DNA from: Malachius bipustulatus
Taxonomy: Eukaryota > Arthropoda > Insecta > Coleoptera > Melyridae
DNA: 64,000 nucleotides
Direction of reading: 5' to 3'
Assembly (NCBI GenBank): GCA_910589415.1
Contig: OU342637.1
Coordinates: 42,252,162-42,316,161, forward strand
Shown here piece after piece: positions 44,773 to 55,660 of this stretch. The notes beneath the pieces are model-generated. The model saw only the letters and a program-made list of their open reading frames with translations, searched no databases and was not told the DNA's origin. The stretch's first letter is position 1; every line of letters starts with the position of its first letter. A program made the position numbers and the translations under genes.

Positions 44773-47700
44773 CCTGCAACAAGAGGAGGCTTCCTAAGTT
44801 CTTTTATATGAATTATTTCTTTTTTATTTTTATTTTGTTTGTTAGTAATTTCCACTCGGTTTCGTTCTAATATTTCGGTTATTTCATAAGGTCCTATAAA
44901 TTTATTATTTTTCTTATTTCTGTTATCAGGATTTTGTTTAAAGACAGTTTGTCCTAGATGGAATTCTTGACTAGTATCTCCTTTAGTATTACTTTTTTCT
45001 GTTATTTTTTCTTTACTAGTACTTAACGATTTGTTTACTTGTTCGTAAACATGTTCTAATACCTTTTTATGATTTTCGGCGTATTCATTGAAAAATGAAG
45101 CGGGTAAGAAAATCTCATTTGGGTTTCTCGATTTTGTGTGACCAAAGGTGAGTTCGAATGGGGTAAACTTTGTAGCACTGTGAATTGAGCTATTATAACC
45201 TATTATAGCGTAACTCATCAAATTTTCCTTTTCTTTTGGGAATTTTTCTTTTAGAATTCTCAAGTGTTCGATGATCGTGGAATGAAACCTTTCAACGATG
45301 CTGTTTGATTCGTGGTGTCTTGGGGTAGTGAAATGAGTTTTAATACCATGCAAATTTAATATTTCTTTGATGGTGTCATTATTAAATTCTGTTCCGTGAT
45401 CTAAAATTAGTTGTTCTGGAACGCCAAAAGATGAAAAGTATTTAATTAGCGCGTCGCTAACTTCGATAGCAGTTTTTCCTATTATCGGATGAGCTTGGGC
45501 AAATTTCGTGAAAGAATCTACCAAGGTTAGATAATTTTTGTTGTCGTAGACAAATGTATCGACATGGACAATTTGGAAGGGTCTAATTGCTGTTTCTGTA
45601 AGCATTAAGGGTGTATAAGGTTTTTTTCCTGCGTATTTAGCTCTTTGGCATATGTCACATGAGTTTATAAAATTGGAAACTGTTGTTTTCATGTTTATCC
45701 AATAATAATTTCTTTTTAGGTATTCTAGAGTTTCGTTAATTCCTCTATGGTTGGTTTTACCTTCGTGATGCATTTTTGTCATTAAAACTTGTTCTTCTTT
45801 ATCGGTAATCGTATTTAGTTGTTTGGTACATCTAATTAATTTTGGGCCTTTCTCTGAAAAGTGTTCTAGGTATATTCTGTTGAATTGTTTGTATAAAACG
45901 TCTGTATGAAAGTAAATACAGTAAGTTCTATTAGAAACAGTGTAGTCTTTTAAGAAATTAAATATAAAATTTTCGTTTTTCTTTTCTGGTATTTTGACGG
46001 TAATAATTTTGTGATGTTCATAAGTTTCTTGTTTTATATCTAGTTTATAATGAGGATGTGGCAAAACTAATATCTGATTTACTTTATTATTAATCATTTC
46101 ATCAAGTATTTTTATACCTTGATTTGTGGTCTCGTTAAAATTTGAATGTTGAGTTGATGTTTCTTTGTCAACTGATTTACGGGTAGTGTTTCCTAATATT
46201 TCAGGATTTCGTTCATTTACTCTGGATGGTCCAGGTGTGGGATTATCAGTGATGATGGGGTTTTCTGCTAAATTTTTAAGAAAGTCGAGTATGTCTTTAT
46301 TGACTTCTCCGGGGTTATTTATTATCGATTCATTTTCTAGAGCATTAATGATAACTCTGGATAAAGCGTCAGCGTTTGTGTTTAATTTTCCTTTTTTATA
46401 AACGATATCGTAATCAAATTCTTCTAATTTGAGTCGCCATCGGACAAGTTTAGAATTTGGTTCTTTAAAGCTAAATAAGTAAATTAGGGGTCTATGATCG
46501 GTATAAATTGTGAACTTTCTTCCGAATAAATACGGTCTAAAGTATTTGCATGCCCATACAATAGCAAGAAGTTCTCTTTCAGCTGCACAATAACGTTGCT
46601 CACTTTCATTTAGTGTGCGGGAGGCATAAGCTATTGGTTTGTCATTTCCAATAGGTCCTTGCGATAATACAGCACCTAATGCGATACTTGATGCATCAGT
46701 CGTTAGTATGAATTTCTGGGAAAAATCAGGGTATTGTAATATGGGTGCATTCATCAATAAATTTTTACAAGTGTTAAATGCTGATATGAAATTTTCATCG
46801 TGTTTAATGGTACTATTCTTTTTGAGGCATTTCGTCATTGGTTTAGTGACTTTTGCAAAGTCTTTTATAAACTTCCTATAGTAACCAACAAGTCCTAGAA
46901 AACTTTTAATTTCTTTAGTTGTCTTTGGAATGGGAAAGTTCTTTATTGCACTAATTTTATCTGGATTTGGTTTTACACCATTAGGGGTTATAATGTGTCC
47001 TAAATAAGAAACTTCTTTCCTCAAAAATTCTGACTTATCTAGTTGAATTTTAAAATTAGCTTTTCTAAGTCTTTCAAATACGGATCTTAATCGTTCTAAG
47101 TGTTCTTGAAGGGATGTGCTAAATATTACGATGTCATCGAGATAAACTAAACATTTTTCGTTTTGAATTCCTCGTAATATATTATCCATCACACGTTGAA
47201 ACGTGGAGGGTGCATTTTTCAATCCAAAAGGCATTCTTTTGAATTCATAATGACCATTCTCTGTTGAGAAGGCAGTTTTTTGAACGTCATTTGGGTGCAT
47301 TTGGATCTGATGGAATCCATTTGCCAAGTCTAGGGTAGTGAAGTACTGACTTTTTCCTAACTTGTCTAGAATTTCGTTGATATTTGGTAAGGGGTATTTG
47401 TCGTCAATAGTGCATTCGTTTAGTTTCCGATAATCTATGACTAATCTCCACTTCTTTTTACCAGAAGCGTCATTTTTCTTAGGAACAATCCATATCGGAC
47501 TAGACCAAGGGGATGTAGAATGTTGTATTATTTCTTGCTCTAACATTTTCTCTACCTGATCTTTGACTTCTTGTTTGTGTACTTGCGGATATCTGTAAGT
47601 TTTTGTGAATATTGGACTTTCGTCTGTTATTTTGATTTGATGTTGAATTTCGTTCGTAAAAGTCAAAGGGATTTTTTCACAATAAAATATGTCTCTAAAT

Positions 47701-48548
47701 TCATAACATAAGTCTCTAATTGATCGTTTTTCTTCATAATTGCAATGATTGAGTCTAATATTTTTTAAATTAGATTTTAAAATATTATCATGTTCTAAGG
47801 ATAAATCATCTGAGTCAATTTCCATTTTTTCCATAAAGTTTAATTCACTTATGTTTAATAGTTCTACTTCAAAAGGTTCAGTTAAAACTATTTTTACAGG
47901 GTTGGTATTTGAATTAATGATGGTAGTAGTTGCGAAATAATTTTCAATATTTACAACTGCCTGGGGTGTTTCTGTATTTTTTCCATATTTTATGTAATTT
48001 AGAATTCCTACTCCTTTTCCTTGATTAACAGGAATTTTTACAATTTTTTCTGTTCTTGGTGGAACGATTATAGTTAATTCGTTTACTTTCAATTTATCTT
48101 TGAGTTTGGTAAGTTCTTCGGTTTCATAAATTATTGGGATAGTAACTTTAGGTGTTCTTATTTGTTTCGTACCTATATCAACTGAAGCTTTTATTTGTTT
48201 TAGAAAATCTATTCCTATTAAACCGTCGTATTTATCACTAAATTTAAATAAATAAAATTTATAATTTTGATTTACTTTAAACATTTCGAAAACGGGGATC
48301 ATCATTATTTCGTCGTGATAACTAATACTATGTGCGGTTTGAATGTTGAAATTTTCTTTTTGAATAAAATTTCTATAAAATTTATAAGCTAGTTTAGGGT
48401 CCATTAAACTACGTGAGCTACCTGTGTCTATTAAAAAGTTAGCATTTAATTCAGGGATGAAAATATAAGGAAGGTTGGCTCTAACTAAGTTTAATTGTAA
48501 AATCTCATGGTTTGTTATGTTGGATCTCGCGGAGTGTTGAACTGGGGA
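44742..48548 (-). CDS. pol: Pol polyprotein of errantivirus-like element
   Basis: Open in the -1 frame relative to gag from the slippery site (48548) to the stop at 44742, 1268 residues. Protease with FLIDTGSSRS upstream of the first in-frame Met (48404). Counting from that Met, reverse transcriptase spans about 270-470 with FKRMPFGLKNAPSTFQRV and VYLDDIVIF near 418. RNase H (LTTDASSIALGAVLSQG) lies near 565. The integrase finger is H-H-C-C at about 878-918 (SCDICQRAK), with D, D, E near 949 (HVDTF), 1000 (LDHGTEF) and 1036 (VERFHST). The C-terminus overlaps the env N-terminal frame. All catalytic residues I checked are present. Copies and integrates the element RNA/DNA. Confidence 0.9.
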   Translation of the reverse strand, partial: SPVQHSARSNITNHEILQLNLVRANLPYIFIPELNANFLIDTGSSRSLMDPKLAYKFYRNFIQKENFNIQTAHSISYHDEIMMIPVFEMFKVNQNYKFYLFKFSDKYDGLIGIDFLKQIKASVDIGTKQIRTPKVTIPIIYETEELTKLKDKLKVNELTIIVPPRTEKIVKIPVNQGKGVGILNYIKYGKNTETPQAVVNIENYFATTTIINSNTNPVKIVLTEPFEVELLNISELNFMEKMEIDSDDLSLEHDNILKSNLKNIRLNHCNYEEKRSIRDLCYEFRDIFYCEKIPLTFTNEIQHQIKITDESPIFTKTYRYPQVHKQEVKDQVEKMLEQEIIQHSTSPWSSPIWIVPKKNDASGKKKWRLVIDYRKLNECTIDDKYPLPNINEILDKLGKSQYFTTLDLANGFHQIQMHPNDVQKTAFSTENGHYEFKRMPFGLKNAPSTFQRVMDNILRGIQNEKCLVYLDDIVIFSTSLQEHLERLRSVFERLRKANFKIQLDKSEFLRKEVSYLGHIITPNGVKPNPDKISAIKNFPIPKTTKEIKSFLGLVGYYRKFIKDFAKVTKPMTKCLKKNSTIKHDENFISAFNTCKNLLMNAPILQYPDFSQKFILTTDASSIALGAVLSQGPIGNDKPIAYASRTLNESEQRYCAAERELLAIVWACKYFRPYLFGRKFTIYTDHRPLIYLFSFKEPNSKLVRWRLKLEEFDYDIVYKKGKLNTNADALSRVIINALENESIINNPGEVNKDILDFLKNLAENPIITDNPTPGPSRVNERNPEILGNTTRKSVDKETSTQHSNFNETTNQGIKILDEMINNKVNQILVLPHPHYKLDIKQETYEHHKIITVKIPEKKNENFIFNFLKDYTVSNRTYCIYFHTDVLYKQFNRIYLEHFSEKGPKLIRCTKQLNTITDKEEQVLMTKMHHEGKTNHRGINETLEYLKRNYYWINMKTTVSNFINSCDICQRAKYAGKKPYTPLMLTETAIRPFQIVHVDTFVYDNKNYLTLVDSFTKFAQAHPIIGKTAIEVSDALIKYFSSFGVPEQLILDHGTEFNNDTIKEILNLHGIKTHFTTPRHHESNSIVERFHSTIIEHLRILKEKFPKEKENLMSYAIIGYNSSIHSATKFTPFELTFGHTKSRNPNEIFLPASFFNEYAENHKKVLEHVYEQVNKSLSTSKEKITEKSNTKGDTSQEFHLGQTVFKQNPDNRNKKNNKFIGPYEITEILERNRVEITNKQNKNKKEIIHIKELRKPPLVAGCTSPTQPVN

Positions 48549-49930
48549 AAATTTACGTTATGGTCATCATTTCCATCTCGATCTTGACCTAGGATCGGCT
48601 CGTAGTGAGATTGAAATGAATACTCGTCCTCGGGAACCTGATATTCTTCGTTATGATTTGCAGGATTATTATTATAATAATTATTAAAATTCGGATCTTG
48701 TTCTAATTCAAAATTATCTGGTTCTAAATTTTCAAATGTTTGATTTGAAAAATCTTCCTCTATATTCTGCGCATATAATTCCTCGAAATTTAATTTATTT
48801 GGGGGATTTCTCTTAGTAAACCTGGTCGATGATGTGTCCATGGGTTCGGGGTTGAATTGCTTGGTTGCTTGGGAATTATTTTGCAACGGTCGGGTTTGAA
48901 ATGATTGATTTTGTTTCTGAACAAAATACGGGTGTTTCTGCATGGGAAAATTATAATTTGGTTTCCACATGTGTCTAACTTGGGAAGGTGCTCTGAATTG
49001 ATTTTGAGCTAGGTTATTATTTGTATTGTTAAAATTCGTAAAGCTCTGTGGCTTGAAATTATTAAATTGAGGTGTGACCTGAAAATTCGGTGGTCGTTGA
49101 TAATTATTATTATTATTATTTGGATTGAACTGGGGTCTGAACGTTTGATTTGGTTTATAATTTACTGGAGGTAATTTTGGAGGTGGTTTGAAATTTTGCG
49201 AGTTTAACGTATTCGATTTATTTTGACAATACAGAAAATTTTCTTCTTCGATAACAAGAGACATAGCTTTCTCTAAGGTATCGGGGTTCTTTAATCTGAT
49301 TATACTTTGAATAGAATTTGGTAGTCCTCTGATATACGTTCTAAGGGCTAGATTACTATAATTTTCTATTCTCAGTGTTTTCTGAGCTATTGTTAAATTC
49401 GTAAGATTTAATTTCGAAATAATTAAAGATCGTGCGTCCTGACAACGCATGCCAAAATTATATGGTGTTTCATTTTTAAAAGGTCGAAGCACAATCAAAT
49501 CTTGTTCTAGACAATCAATGTCTCTCTGATCTCCAAAACTGAGAGTCAGCAAATTTTTAATTTGAATCCAATTATTGAACTCAGTTCGGGGTCCTATTAA
49601 TGAAAGGGCTCTACCACTTAGTTTACTTACAATGGCTCTGTATAAAAGATTATTTATAACGGGATTATTTTCGTCAGAAAAACAATTAATTACGCTTTCA
49701 CAATTCTGAATAAAAATATTCAGTGTGTGAGGGTTACCATCGTAGTGAGATATGGTATCAAGGGAAATTCTAAGTAATTGATAATCTACAGGTCTAGCTG
49801 CCATTTCTATTTTATTATCTACAGTTATACTAGAATTATTAGATTCAACTTCGTTCGTTTCTTCTAACTTAAGACTATTATTTAATAATTCACTTAGTAA
49901 TTTATTTATTTCTTCTTTTTCGTTACTCAT
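48515..49930 (-). CDS. gag: Gag of errantivirus-like element
   Basis: 472 codons from ATG at 49930-49928. The frame is also open one codon upstream, but that codon is TTG. The N-terminal half (residues 50-260) is a structured capsid region (YDGNPHTLNIFIQNCESVIN, FNNWIQIKNLLTLSFGDQRD). The C-terminal half is rich in Asn, Pro, Gln and Phe. No C-C-H-C zinc knuckle is visible, as is usual in errantivirus Gag. Forms the particle shell and packages RNA. Ends 34 bases past the start of the pol frame, at TAA. Confidence 0.88.
   Translation of the reverse strand: MSNEKEEINKLLSELLNNSLKLEETNEVESNNSSITVDNKIEMAARPVDYQLLRISLDTISHYDGNPHTLNIFIQNCESVINCFSDENNPVINNLLYRAIVSKLSGRALSLIGPRTEFNNWIQIKNLLTLSFGDQRDIDCLEQDLIVLRPFKNETPYNFGMRCQDARSLIISKLNLTNLTIAQKTLRIENYSNLALRTYIRGLPNSIQSIIRLKNPDTLEKAMSLVIEEENFLYCQNKSNTLNSQNFKPPPKLPPVNYKPNQTFRPQFNPNNNNNNYQRPPNFQVTPQFNNFKPQSFTNFNNTNNNLAQNQFRAPSQVRHMWKPNYNFPMQKHPYFVQKQNQSFQTRPLQNNSQATKQFNPEPMDTSSTRFTKRNPPNKLNFEELYAQNIEEDFSNQTFENLEPDNFELEQDPNFNNYYNNNPANHNEEYQVPEDEYSFQSHYEPILGQDRDGNDDHNVNFPQFNTPRDPT
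48548..48554 (-). promoter_or_regulatory. -1 ribosomal frameshift slippery site (A_AAU_UUU)
   Basis: In the gag frame the minus strand reads gtA AAT TTT ccc, a perfect X-XXY-YYZ heptamer. A stop in the pol frame lies two codons upstream and no stop follows, so the pol frame opens almost exactly here; gag stops 34 bases further on. The GCG-containing sequence following may form a weak stem; I see no strong stem-loop by eye. Confidence 0.75.
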
Positions 49931-50380
49931 CAAAAATAAAATTCAATTGTTATAAATCGTTATTTCGATTTTTTAAATGTCAATATTATTTTAGAAATTT
50001 ATAAAATATATTATCATCAATAAAAGGATAAATCAATATTAAAATGATAGGAGAGCAAAACTACTCACATTAGTAATATTCCAATTTTCATTGTTGCTTA
50101 ATTCTAACTGCCAATAGGAGTTCAGCGATGTGTGTCCGTCGTCCCTGGGCTTCCTATGTCTAAACTGGATTCGGCGATGAAGTCCGGCACCAAGTTGTGT
50201 TGGTTTCGGCGATGCTGTCCAATTCCAACCGTCGGTCTCGGCGATGCTGTCCAATTCCAACGTATAGAATGAATCTTCTTTTAAATCCACACTTTTCGGA
50301 ACTTTTCGATTTTAGGATCTTTTCACTTTAAACTGTTAAACAGACCGGATACGCGATTTTTGTCGTAAACCGTTAATGAG

Positions 50381-50399
50381 TCATCCTACTGACTGCGCT
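50381..50399 (-). other. Primer-binding site candidate of errantivirus-like element
   Basis: Minus strand AGCGCAGTCAGTAGGATGA directly follows the 5' LTR. The GCGCAGTC core matches the site of the Mag-like element and resembles serine-tRNA sites of Drosophila 17.6/297. Not matched to a tRNA here. Confidence 0.5.
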
Positions 50400-50653
50400 A
50401 TTTAAGTTTTCGGAAAGGGCGGATAGGTTTTTAAAAAGGGGAGCAAAACCTACAAGTTGATTCAAGCGAGTATATTTCTAGACTGAATTATTATTTTACA
50501 TTTATCAAGAGAATAATGAAACAATCGGCTCAGCAACTAGCAGCCTTTCTGTGAAACAGTAATTTTAGAAAATGCAAGTGCATCAGAATAAAATAACATG
50601 ACAATGATTACTTATATTAACATATGATATCCTATTCTAGTGTTTCCTTAACT
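50400..50653 (-). repeat. 5' LTR of errantivirus-like element
   Basis: 254 bp, no difference seen from 42760-43013; outer side followed by the TATG target duplication (50654-50657). Confidence 0.92.
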
Positions 50654-50875
50654 TATGCCTTAAACTAACACATTCTATGATAAGTTACATAGAAATATCA
50701 AAATATTTATACAATAATAGTAACACACGCCGTTATGAATTAGGGCGATATTCAAGAACATAATATTACACTACAATAATCAAATATACAAAATACAAAT
50801 TTACATGTTTTACACCTATTTACACAACAATTGATTTAAAAGAAACTGAATATCTATACATTACGGTGGTACAAT

Positions 50876-51730
50876 TTAAGATTCGTTATTATTATAATTG
50901 CCTTTTCTCTCATTGGTCTCTGGATCATGCAAAGTATAAACATTAGGGTATGGATTGTTGACAACTTTATACGGGCCTGAGTACAAAGGACAGAATTTAT
51001 AGATGCTGGCATCAGAAACAGGATTCTCTCGCAATAACACTAAATCGTGGGTTTGAAAAGTGTCGCTACGTTGTCGGGTAATATTCAGATCAGCTCGAGA
51101 ACGAACGCGTTGTCGTACACTCTCATGAATGGAGTCTACACTTTTCGGCACAGCGAAAGGCAACAGGGGAAAAATCAACTGACCCAAAGGGTTGACGTGG
51201 TTTCGACCGTTCAGAATTTCAAACGGGGAGTATCCAGTAGTCAAATGTGGGGTACAATTAAACAGGTCCTCAATGTTCTGTAACTGTGACACCAAACCCG
51301 AATGAGAGTTTTGACAATATGTCCGAAACAGTCTGCTAAGCTCCTTCATGACACGCTCCGTAGGGTTAGAAGCAGGGTGACGAATGGATAAAAAAGTCGG
51401 TTTAATACCATGCCTACGCATGATTTCTTGCCAATGCCTGGATTGGAACTGAGTTCCGTGATCACTGAGGATGACCTTAATGGGGATGGTTCGATGAAAA
51501 TCGTTGACGACTTTTAGGGCAGAGATCTTCGCTTGAGCACGACGCAGGGGGTATAATTTCACAAACTTTGAGAATGAATCGATGACGACCAAAATGTATG
51601 TGCACCCGACCTTCTGGGAGTGGGCCATAATAATCAACTGTGACCAAATCACCGGGGTTATATGCACAAATTGGATGTGAAGTACCCACAAGGTTACGCC
51701 CAGGAAATTTGGACTTTTGACAGACGTCAC
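50876..51730 (-). pseudogene. Integrase part of old gypsy element
   Basis: Open segment of 284 residues: YILVVIDSFSKFVKLYPL, VILSDHGTQFQSRHWQEIMR (second catalytic D) and HPASNPTERVMKELSR (catalytic E). The N-terminal finger is in the overlapping segment 51477-52097 in another frame. Confidence 0.8.
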
Positions 51731-52967
51731 AGGAACGTATCCACTGATGAATTCGCCGACGCATATTTAAAAAGAACAAGTATGGACGCATTATACAATA
51801 TACCTTGGATGTGCCAAAATGACCATGCTGTTGGTAGTAACATGAGATTAGCAATGGGACCATGTTCACTGGAATGGCTAGATGTGGACTGTTGTCTCGG
51901 TCATTTTGATACATTAAGACATTGTTATAAATCTGAAATTTCTCCAACACCCGATTCTGGTACTGGTTCAACACTGTTTCCTGCCCCACTAAAAATTGAA
52001 ATATGGGATAATTGAAATGGGAGAAAATCGTCCTGGAGCTGTTGATACTGCAAATCCGAAAACAAATTTCGTAGTTCGTCCAGAGAGTGTACCTCAAACA
52101 AATTCAATAAAAATTCCTTCGTAACGGGAACAACTAGGGGATTGTGGACAATTGTTAGTTGGACGCTTTCGTTCAGACCCGAGGGGTAACGAGATAATGT
52201 GTCGGCCACAACATTGTCTTTCCCACTCACATGTTCTACACTAAAATCTAACTCATTTAAATAAATCATCCACCTGGTTAACCTATCATTTAGGAGACGA
52301 CATTGCTACAAGAATTTCAAAGCGTAATGATCTGTACGTATGACCAATGGATGACCTAAAATGATGGTGCGGAACTTTTTCAAACCAAAGGTGATGGCCA
52401 ACAATTCCTTCTCAGTGACCGTGTACAACAACTCTGGGCCTCCCTCTTAGGATGCGACTGACGAAACCCAAAACCAAATGGTTATCTTCCTCATCTAGTT
52501 GGTATAATTCAGCACCCAAAGCGAAACCAGAACCGTCAGTCTGTAGAAAGAAGGTTTTCGAGAAATCAGGAAAACGAAGAATAGTGGCGTCCAGGAAAAG
52601 AGTCTTGATTGAATCAAAAGACTGTTGTTCGGGTGTGCCCCATACCCATTTTTGTCCCTTACATGATAGGCAAGTTAACTTGACGGTGGCAGCACTATAC
52701 TGCTGACTAAAGCGACGATAGTAATGGCAGAGACCTAAAAATGCACGGAGATGTTTCACAGTACGAGGAACGGGAAAATCACGGATGGCTCGGGTCTTAT
52801 CTGGATCCGGCAGAACCCCCTGAGTAGTCAGTATAAGTGTTCTAAAAACTTTACCTCTTGTTTAAAAAATTCGGTCTTGTCTAAGGTGATGATCATGTTT
52901 GCGTCTGCTAATTTTAAAAAGAGTTGGTCGAGATGGGTCAAATGGTTTTCGAAAGAATCCGAAACTA

Positions 52968-54473
52968 CTAGTAAATCGTCAACGTCAACACGTATTTGTG
53001 TGTGAACGTCAGGACTTCCGGACCCAGGATAAAATCCATCGCCCTGGTAAAAGAACCAACGGCTGTTTTCAACCCGAAAGGAAGGACCTGAAAAGTCCAG
53101 CCATTATACAAAAACGCCGTGTATTGAGTGCTGTCAGCAGTAAGGGGAATTTGCCAGTATGATGAGCGAAGGTCAATGGTGGTCATATATCGAATCGCCG
53201 AAAAAGAGTGAAAGATTTCTTCAGGGGGAGTAGGGGCTTCGTGGTCGGAAAACATACGTGCATTGATCATACGAGCATCTAAACCCAACCTGAGTGAACC
53301 ATCCTTCTTCTTAACAACCGTTATACGGCTAGCGTAAGAAGAAGCCTCACGTTTGATGACCCCTAACGTGAGCATTTCCTGTATAGTCTTCTCAACCTCG
53401 GGGCGTAAACTGAAAGGAATGGGGTAGGGCCTTTTTACAAATGGGGTTTTATCTTGCATCTTAATCTCGTGAAAATATTTGGAAGTGCGACCTGAATGCT
53501 TATTGAACAACGCTGGATATTTCACAAGAAGATTGAACAGTAGCGGGCGTTGCAAATCAGACAAAGTGTTCACACCTTGCACCTTTTCTGATAATTCTGT
53601 GATTGAGTTCACATGGTCTGACAAATTAAAACGGGAGGTAGATGGGGGAGTCTTAGACGTGTGCAAATATTGAGTTTCCTCAATAGCTCCGACATTAATT
53701 GATAATACATTTGCGGGTACTGAATTGGTTACGCAACGAGCACCTACGTTGAAAGGTAAGTTTATGAAATCATCCTCGATACGGATGGTGAGGACATTTT
53801 GAACAAAGTCAACCCGTGCGTTCACCTTGAACAACCAATCGATGCCAAAAATTACAGGTCTAACAAGATTCTTCACGACGAGGAAAGTGTGCTCGAAACG
53901 ATTAGGTAAGGGTTGTATAGTGAACCCTAACCAAACCTGATACCTGATTCGTGAGCTGAGCTGGCCCATCGCACCACGTAGATGGGTCGAAGCAACAGGG
54001 AGAATGGGAAAAGAAGAAAGTGCTTTCAGTTTTTCAAAATATTCCTCATTTATACAGGTGACTTCACAACCCGAATCAATGAGTGATAGCAAATCGATCG
54101 AGCAAACATTTATGTGTATGTGAGGCAACAGACGGAATTGTTTCCCCTCCTCCGGGACGTCTGGAGAATCTGCAAGGGCTAAAATAGAGAAATAGGCTTC
54201 GTTAGGAAAAGTTTGGTGGCACAGGGGTTCCAAGAAGCCTTGATAATGGCGGAAAAAGAGTAATGGCTCGGTGATACCCTGTTTCTTACTACCTAAACCA
54301 GAACGCATGGACCATCCTAACTTGGTAGCCATGGCGGCGCCCCTACCGTACAAGAGATGAAGATCGGGGAAATCCAGTGGCTCAGCAAAAGAAAGTTTCA
54401 GGAAAGAAGACGTCGGGGTAATGTTTACGGCAGTGCAGGACGGTTGATAGCCTTCGGGGACAAACTGTATCAA
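52968..54473 (-). pseudogene. Protease and reverse transcriptase part of old gypsy element
   Basis: Longest surviving open segment (501 residues). The protease active site LIDSGCEVTCIN and RT blocks up to LPFGLKTAVGSFTRAMDF are readable, then the frame leaves the catalytic loop (reads THKYVLTLTIY) while the VDD motif lies in the next frame near 52980. Confidence 0.8.
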
Positions 54474-54681
54474 GGGGTAGAATGGTGTAGAGGTGTGGAG
54501 ATTATTAGAGAAAATGGCCCTCCCTACGTTTCTCAGTTCTCGTTTCCCGTGTTGGTACCAGACTGGTGCGAATTGATCATACGAGGCGGAGGAACGGCAG
54601 TGTTGACGCTTGTAATAACGTGACCACCATAAGGGTGGTTTTGTCGAGGACCCTGGACACAGTTTCTTCTAGAAAGAATGG

Positions 54682-55464
54682 TTACCTGCCGCTCCAAGAA
54701 ATCCAGGGCATTTGGAACGTGTGCTCCGACATGGTAGCCCACAAGGACTGAATATTGATGGGGAACTGTCTCATTACTTCGGCAAGAATAAGACATTCCG
54801 GAAGCGGTGGGGAAAAAAGTTTATACGAATTTACCTGTCGTAAGAAATATTCTGTCATTGTGGTTTGTTTGTCGCCCACAAACTTCATAGTACCCAAATG
54901 GGTTCTCTCAGAAAACTGCCTTTCGTCGGACCGATAAAATTTGAGGAAAGCCCGTTTAAAATCGTCAAACACCTTCCAGGACCCGACATACAAATTATTC
55001 CAATCGTCCGCAGGGCCAGACAGACAATTCTGGGCTAATTGTAACATTTCAGCGGGTGAAGTCCCAATAGCTTTGCCATACCTCTCTACCTGGTTGATGA
55101 AAAGAACAGGGTGCTGCTTATCTGGTGTCCGAAAGACTGGTTTGTCCATTGTGGGGAAATACTCTGTCTGCGCAGCTAGCGCCAAGGCCACCTGCTTCCA
55201 TTCCGTGGCGTCTGGATCCGCGCCGTTATTATCGACAACGGGTCGGCTGCTCACGTTCGGGGTTGAGGCGAATCTCGGAGAAGAGATCGGCTGTGTGGCT
55301 TCTGCGACGGACACTGGCAGCACAGGTGCGGAGGGACCTGTCGTTAGGTTTGGCCCACTACCTGGTTGTCCTACTGACAACACGGAAACATCCTGTAGGG
55401 TGACCTGCTGCTGCTGCACCAGAACGGCTAACAGGGAAGACTGTTGCTGCAACAACGCCTTCAA
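54682..55464 (-). pseudogene. Gag core of old gypsy element
   Basis: Open segment of 260 residues: Gln-rich start, then AAQTEYFPTMDKPVFRTPDK, HPVLFINQVERYGKAIGTSP and DDWNNLYVGSWKVFDDFKRA. This is the capsid pattern of gypsy Gag. The N-terminus is in another frame, and a shift at the C-terminus precedes the protease. Confidence 0.65.
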
Positions 55465-55660
55465 CTCCGGATCTCTTGGTCCCTAGGGTCCTCGGGCTGC
55501 GGTACAGCGGTCTCATCTGTAGCAGCTGACAGGGCTCCAGCTTGGGGTGCATTTGGTCCCGACATCTTAAATAGCGTTTTCCAGTTATCTGTGGGCAAAA
55601 TATCTTCAGCAGTATTCTTGTTTGATGCTACTATTAATAAATAACTTTCCGTCATTCGAC

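Larger units (their letters stand above)
42760..50653 (-). mobile_element. Complete errantivirus-like (gypsy) element
   Basis: 254-bp LTRs that read as identical by eye (42760-43013, 50400-50653) with a TATG target duplication at 42756-42759 and 50654-50657. On the minus strand the order is 5' LTR (high coordinates), primer-binding site, gag (49930-48515), pol by -1 frameshift (48548-44742), env, polypurine tract, 3' LTR. Element length 7894 bp. LTR ends AGTTAAGG (minus strand) resemble gypsy AGTTA starts. gag and pol are open; env is split by a frame break. Identical LTRs indicate recent insertion. Confidence 0.93.
50658..55660 (-). pseudogene. Old gypsy-type element, gag-pol remnants (minus strand)
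   Basis: Read from high to low: gag start near 55561 (MSGPNAPQAG), then, after a frame change, gag core (55464-54682). Protease and RT (54473-52968) carry LSLIDSGCEVTCINEE, YPIPFSLRPEVEKTIQEM, YMTTIDLRSSYWQIPL and FQVLPFGLKTAVGSFTRAMD. The catalytic DVDDLLV is near 52980 in a shifted frame. RNase H includes FFLQTDGSGFALGAELY and FSVEHVSGKDNVVADTLSRY; integrase (52097-50876) includes SCDVCQKSKFPGRN, ILSDHGTQF and NPTERV. At least five frame breaks and stops show loss of function. LTRs were not identified; the errantivirus element may have inserted into its 3' end. Confidence 0.85.
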
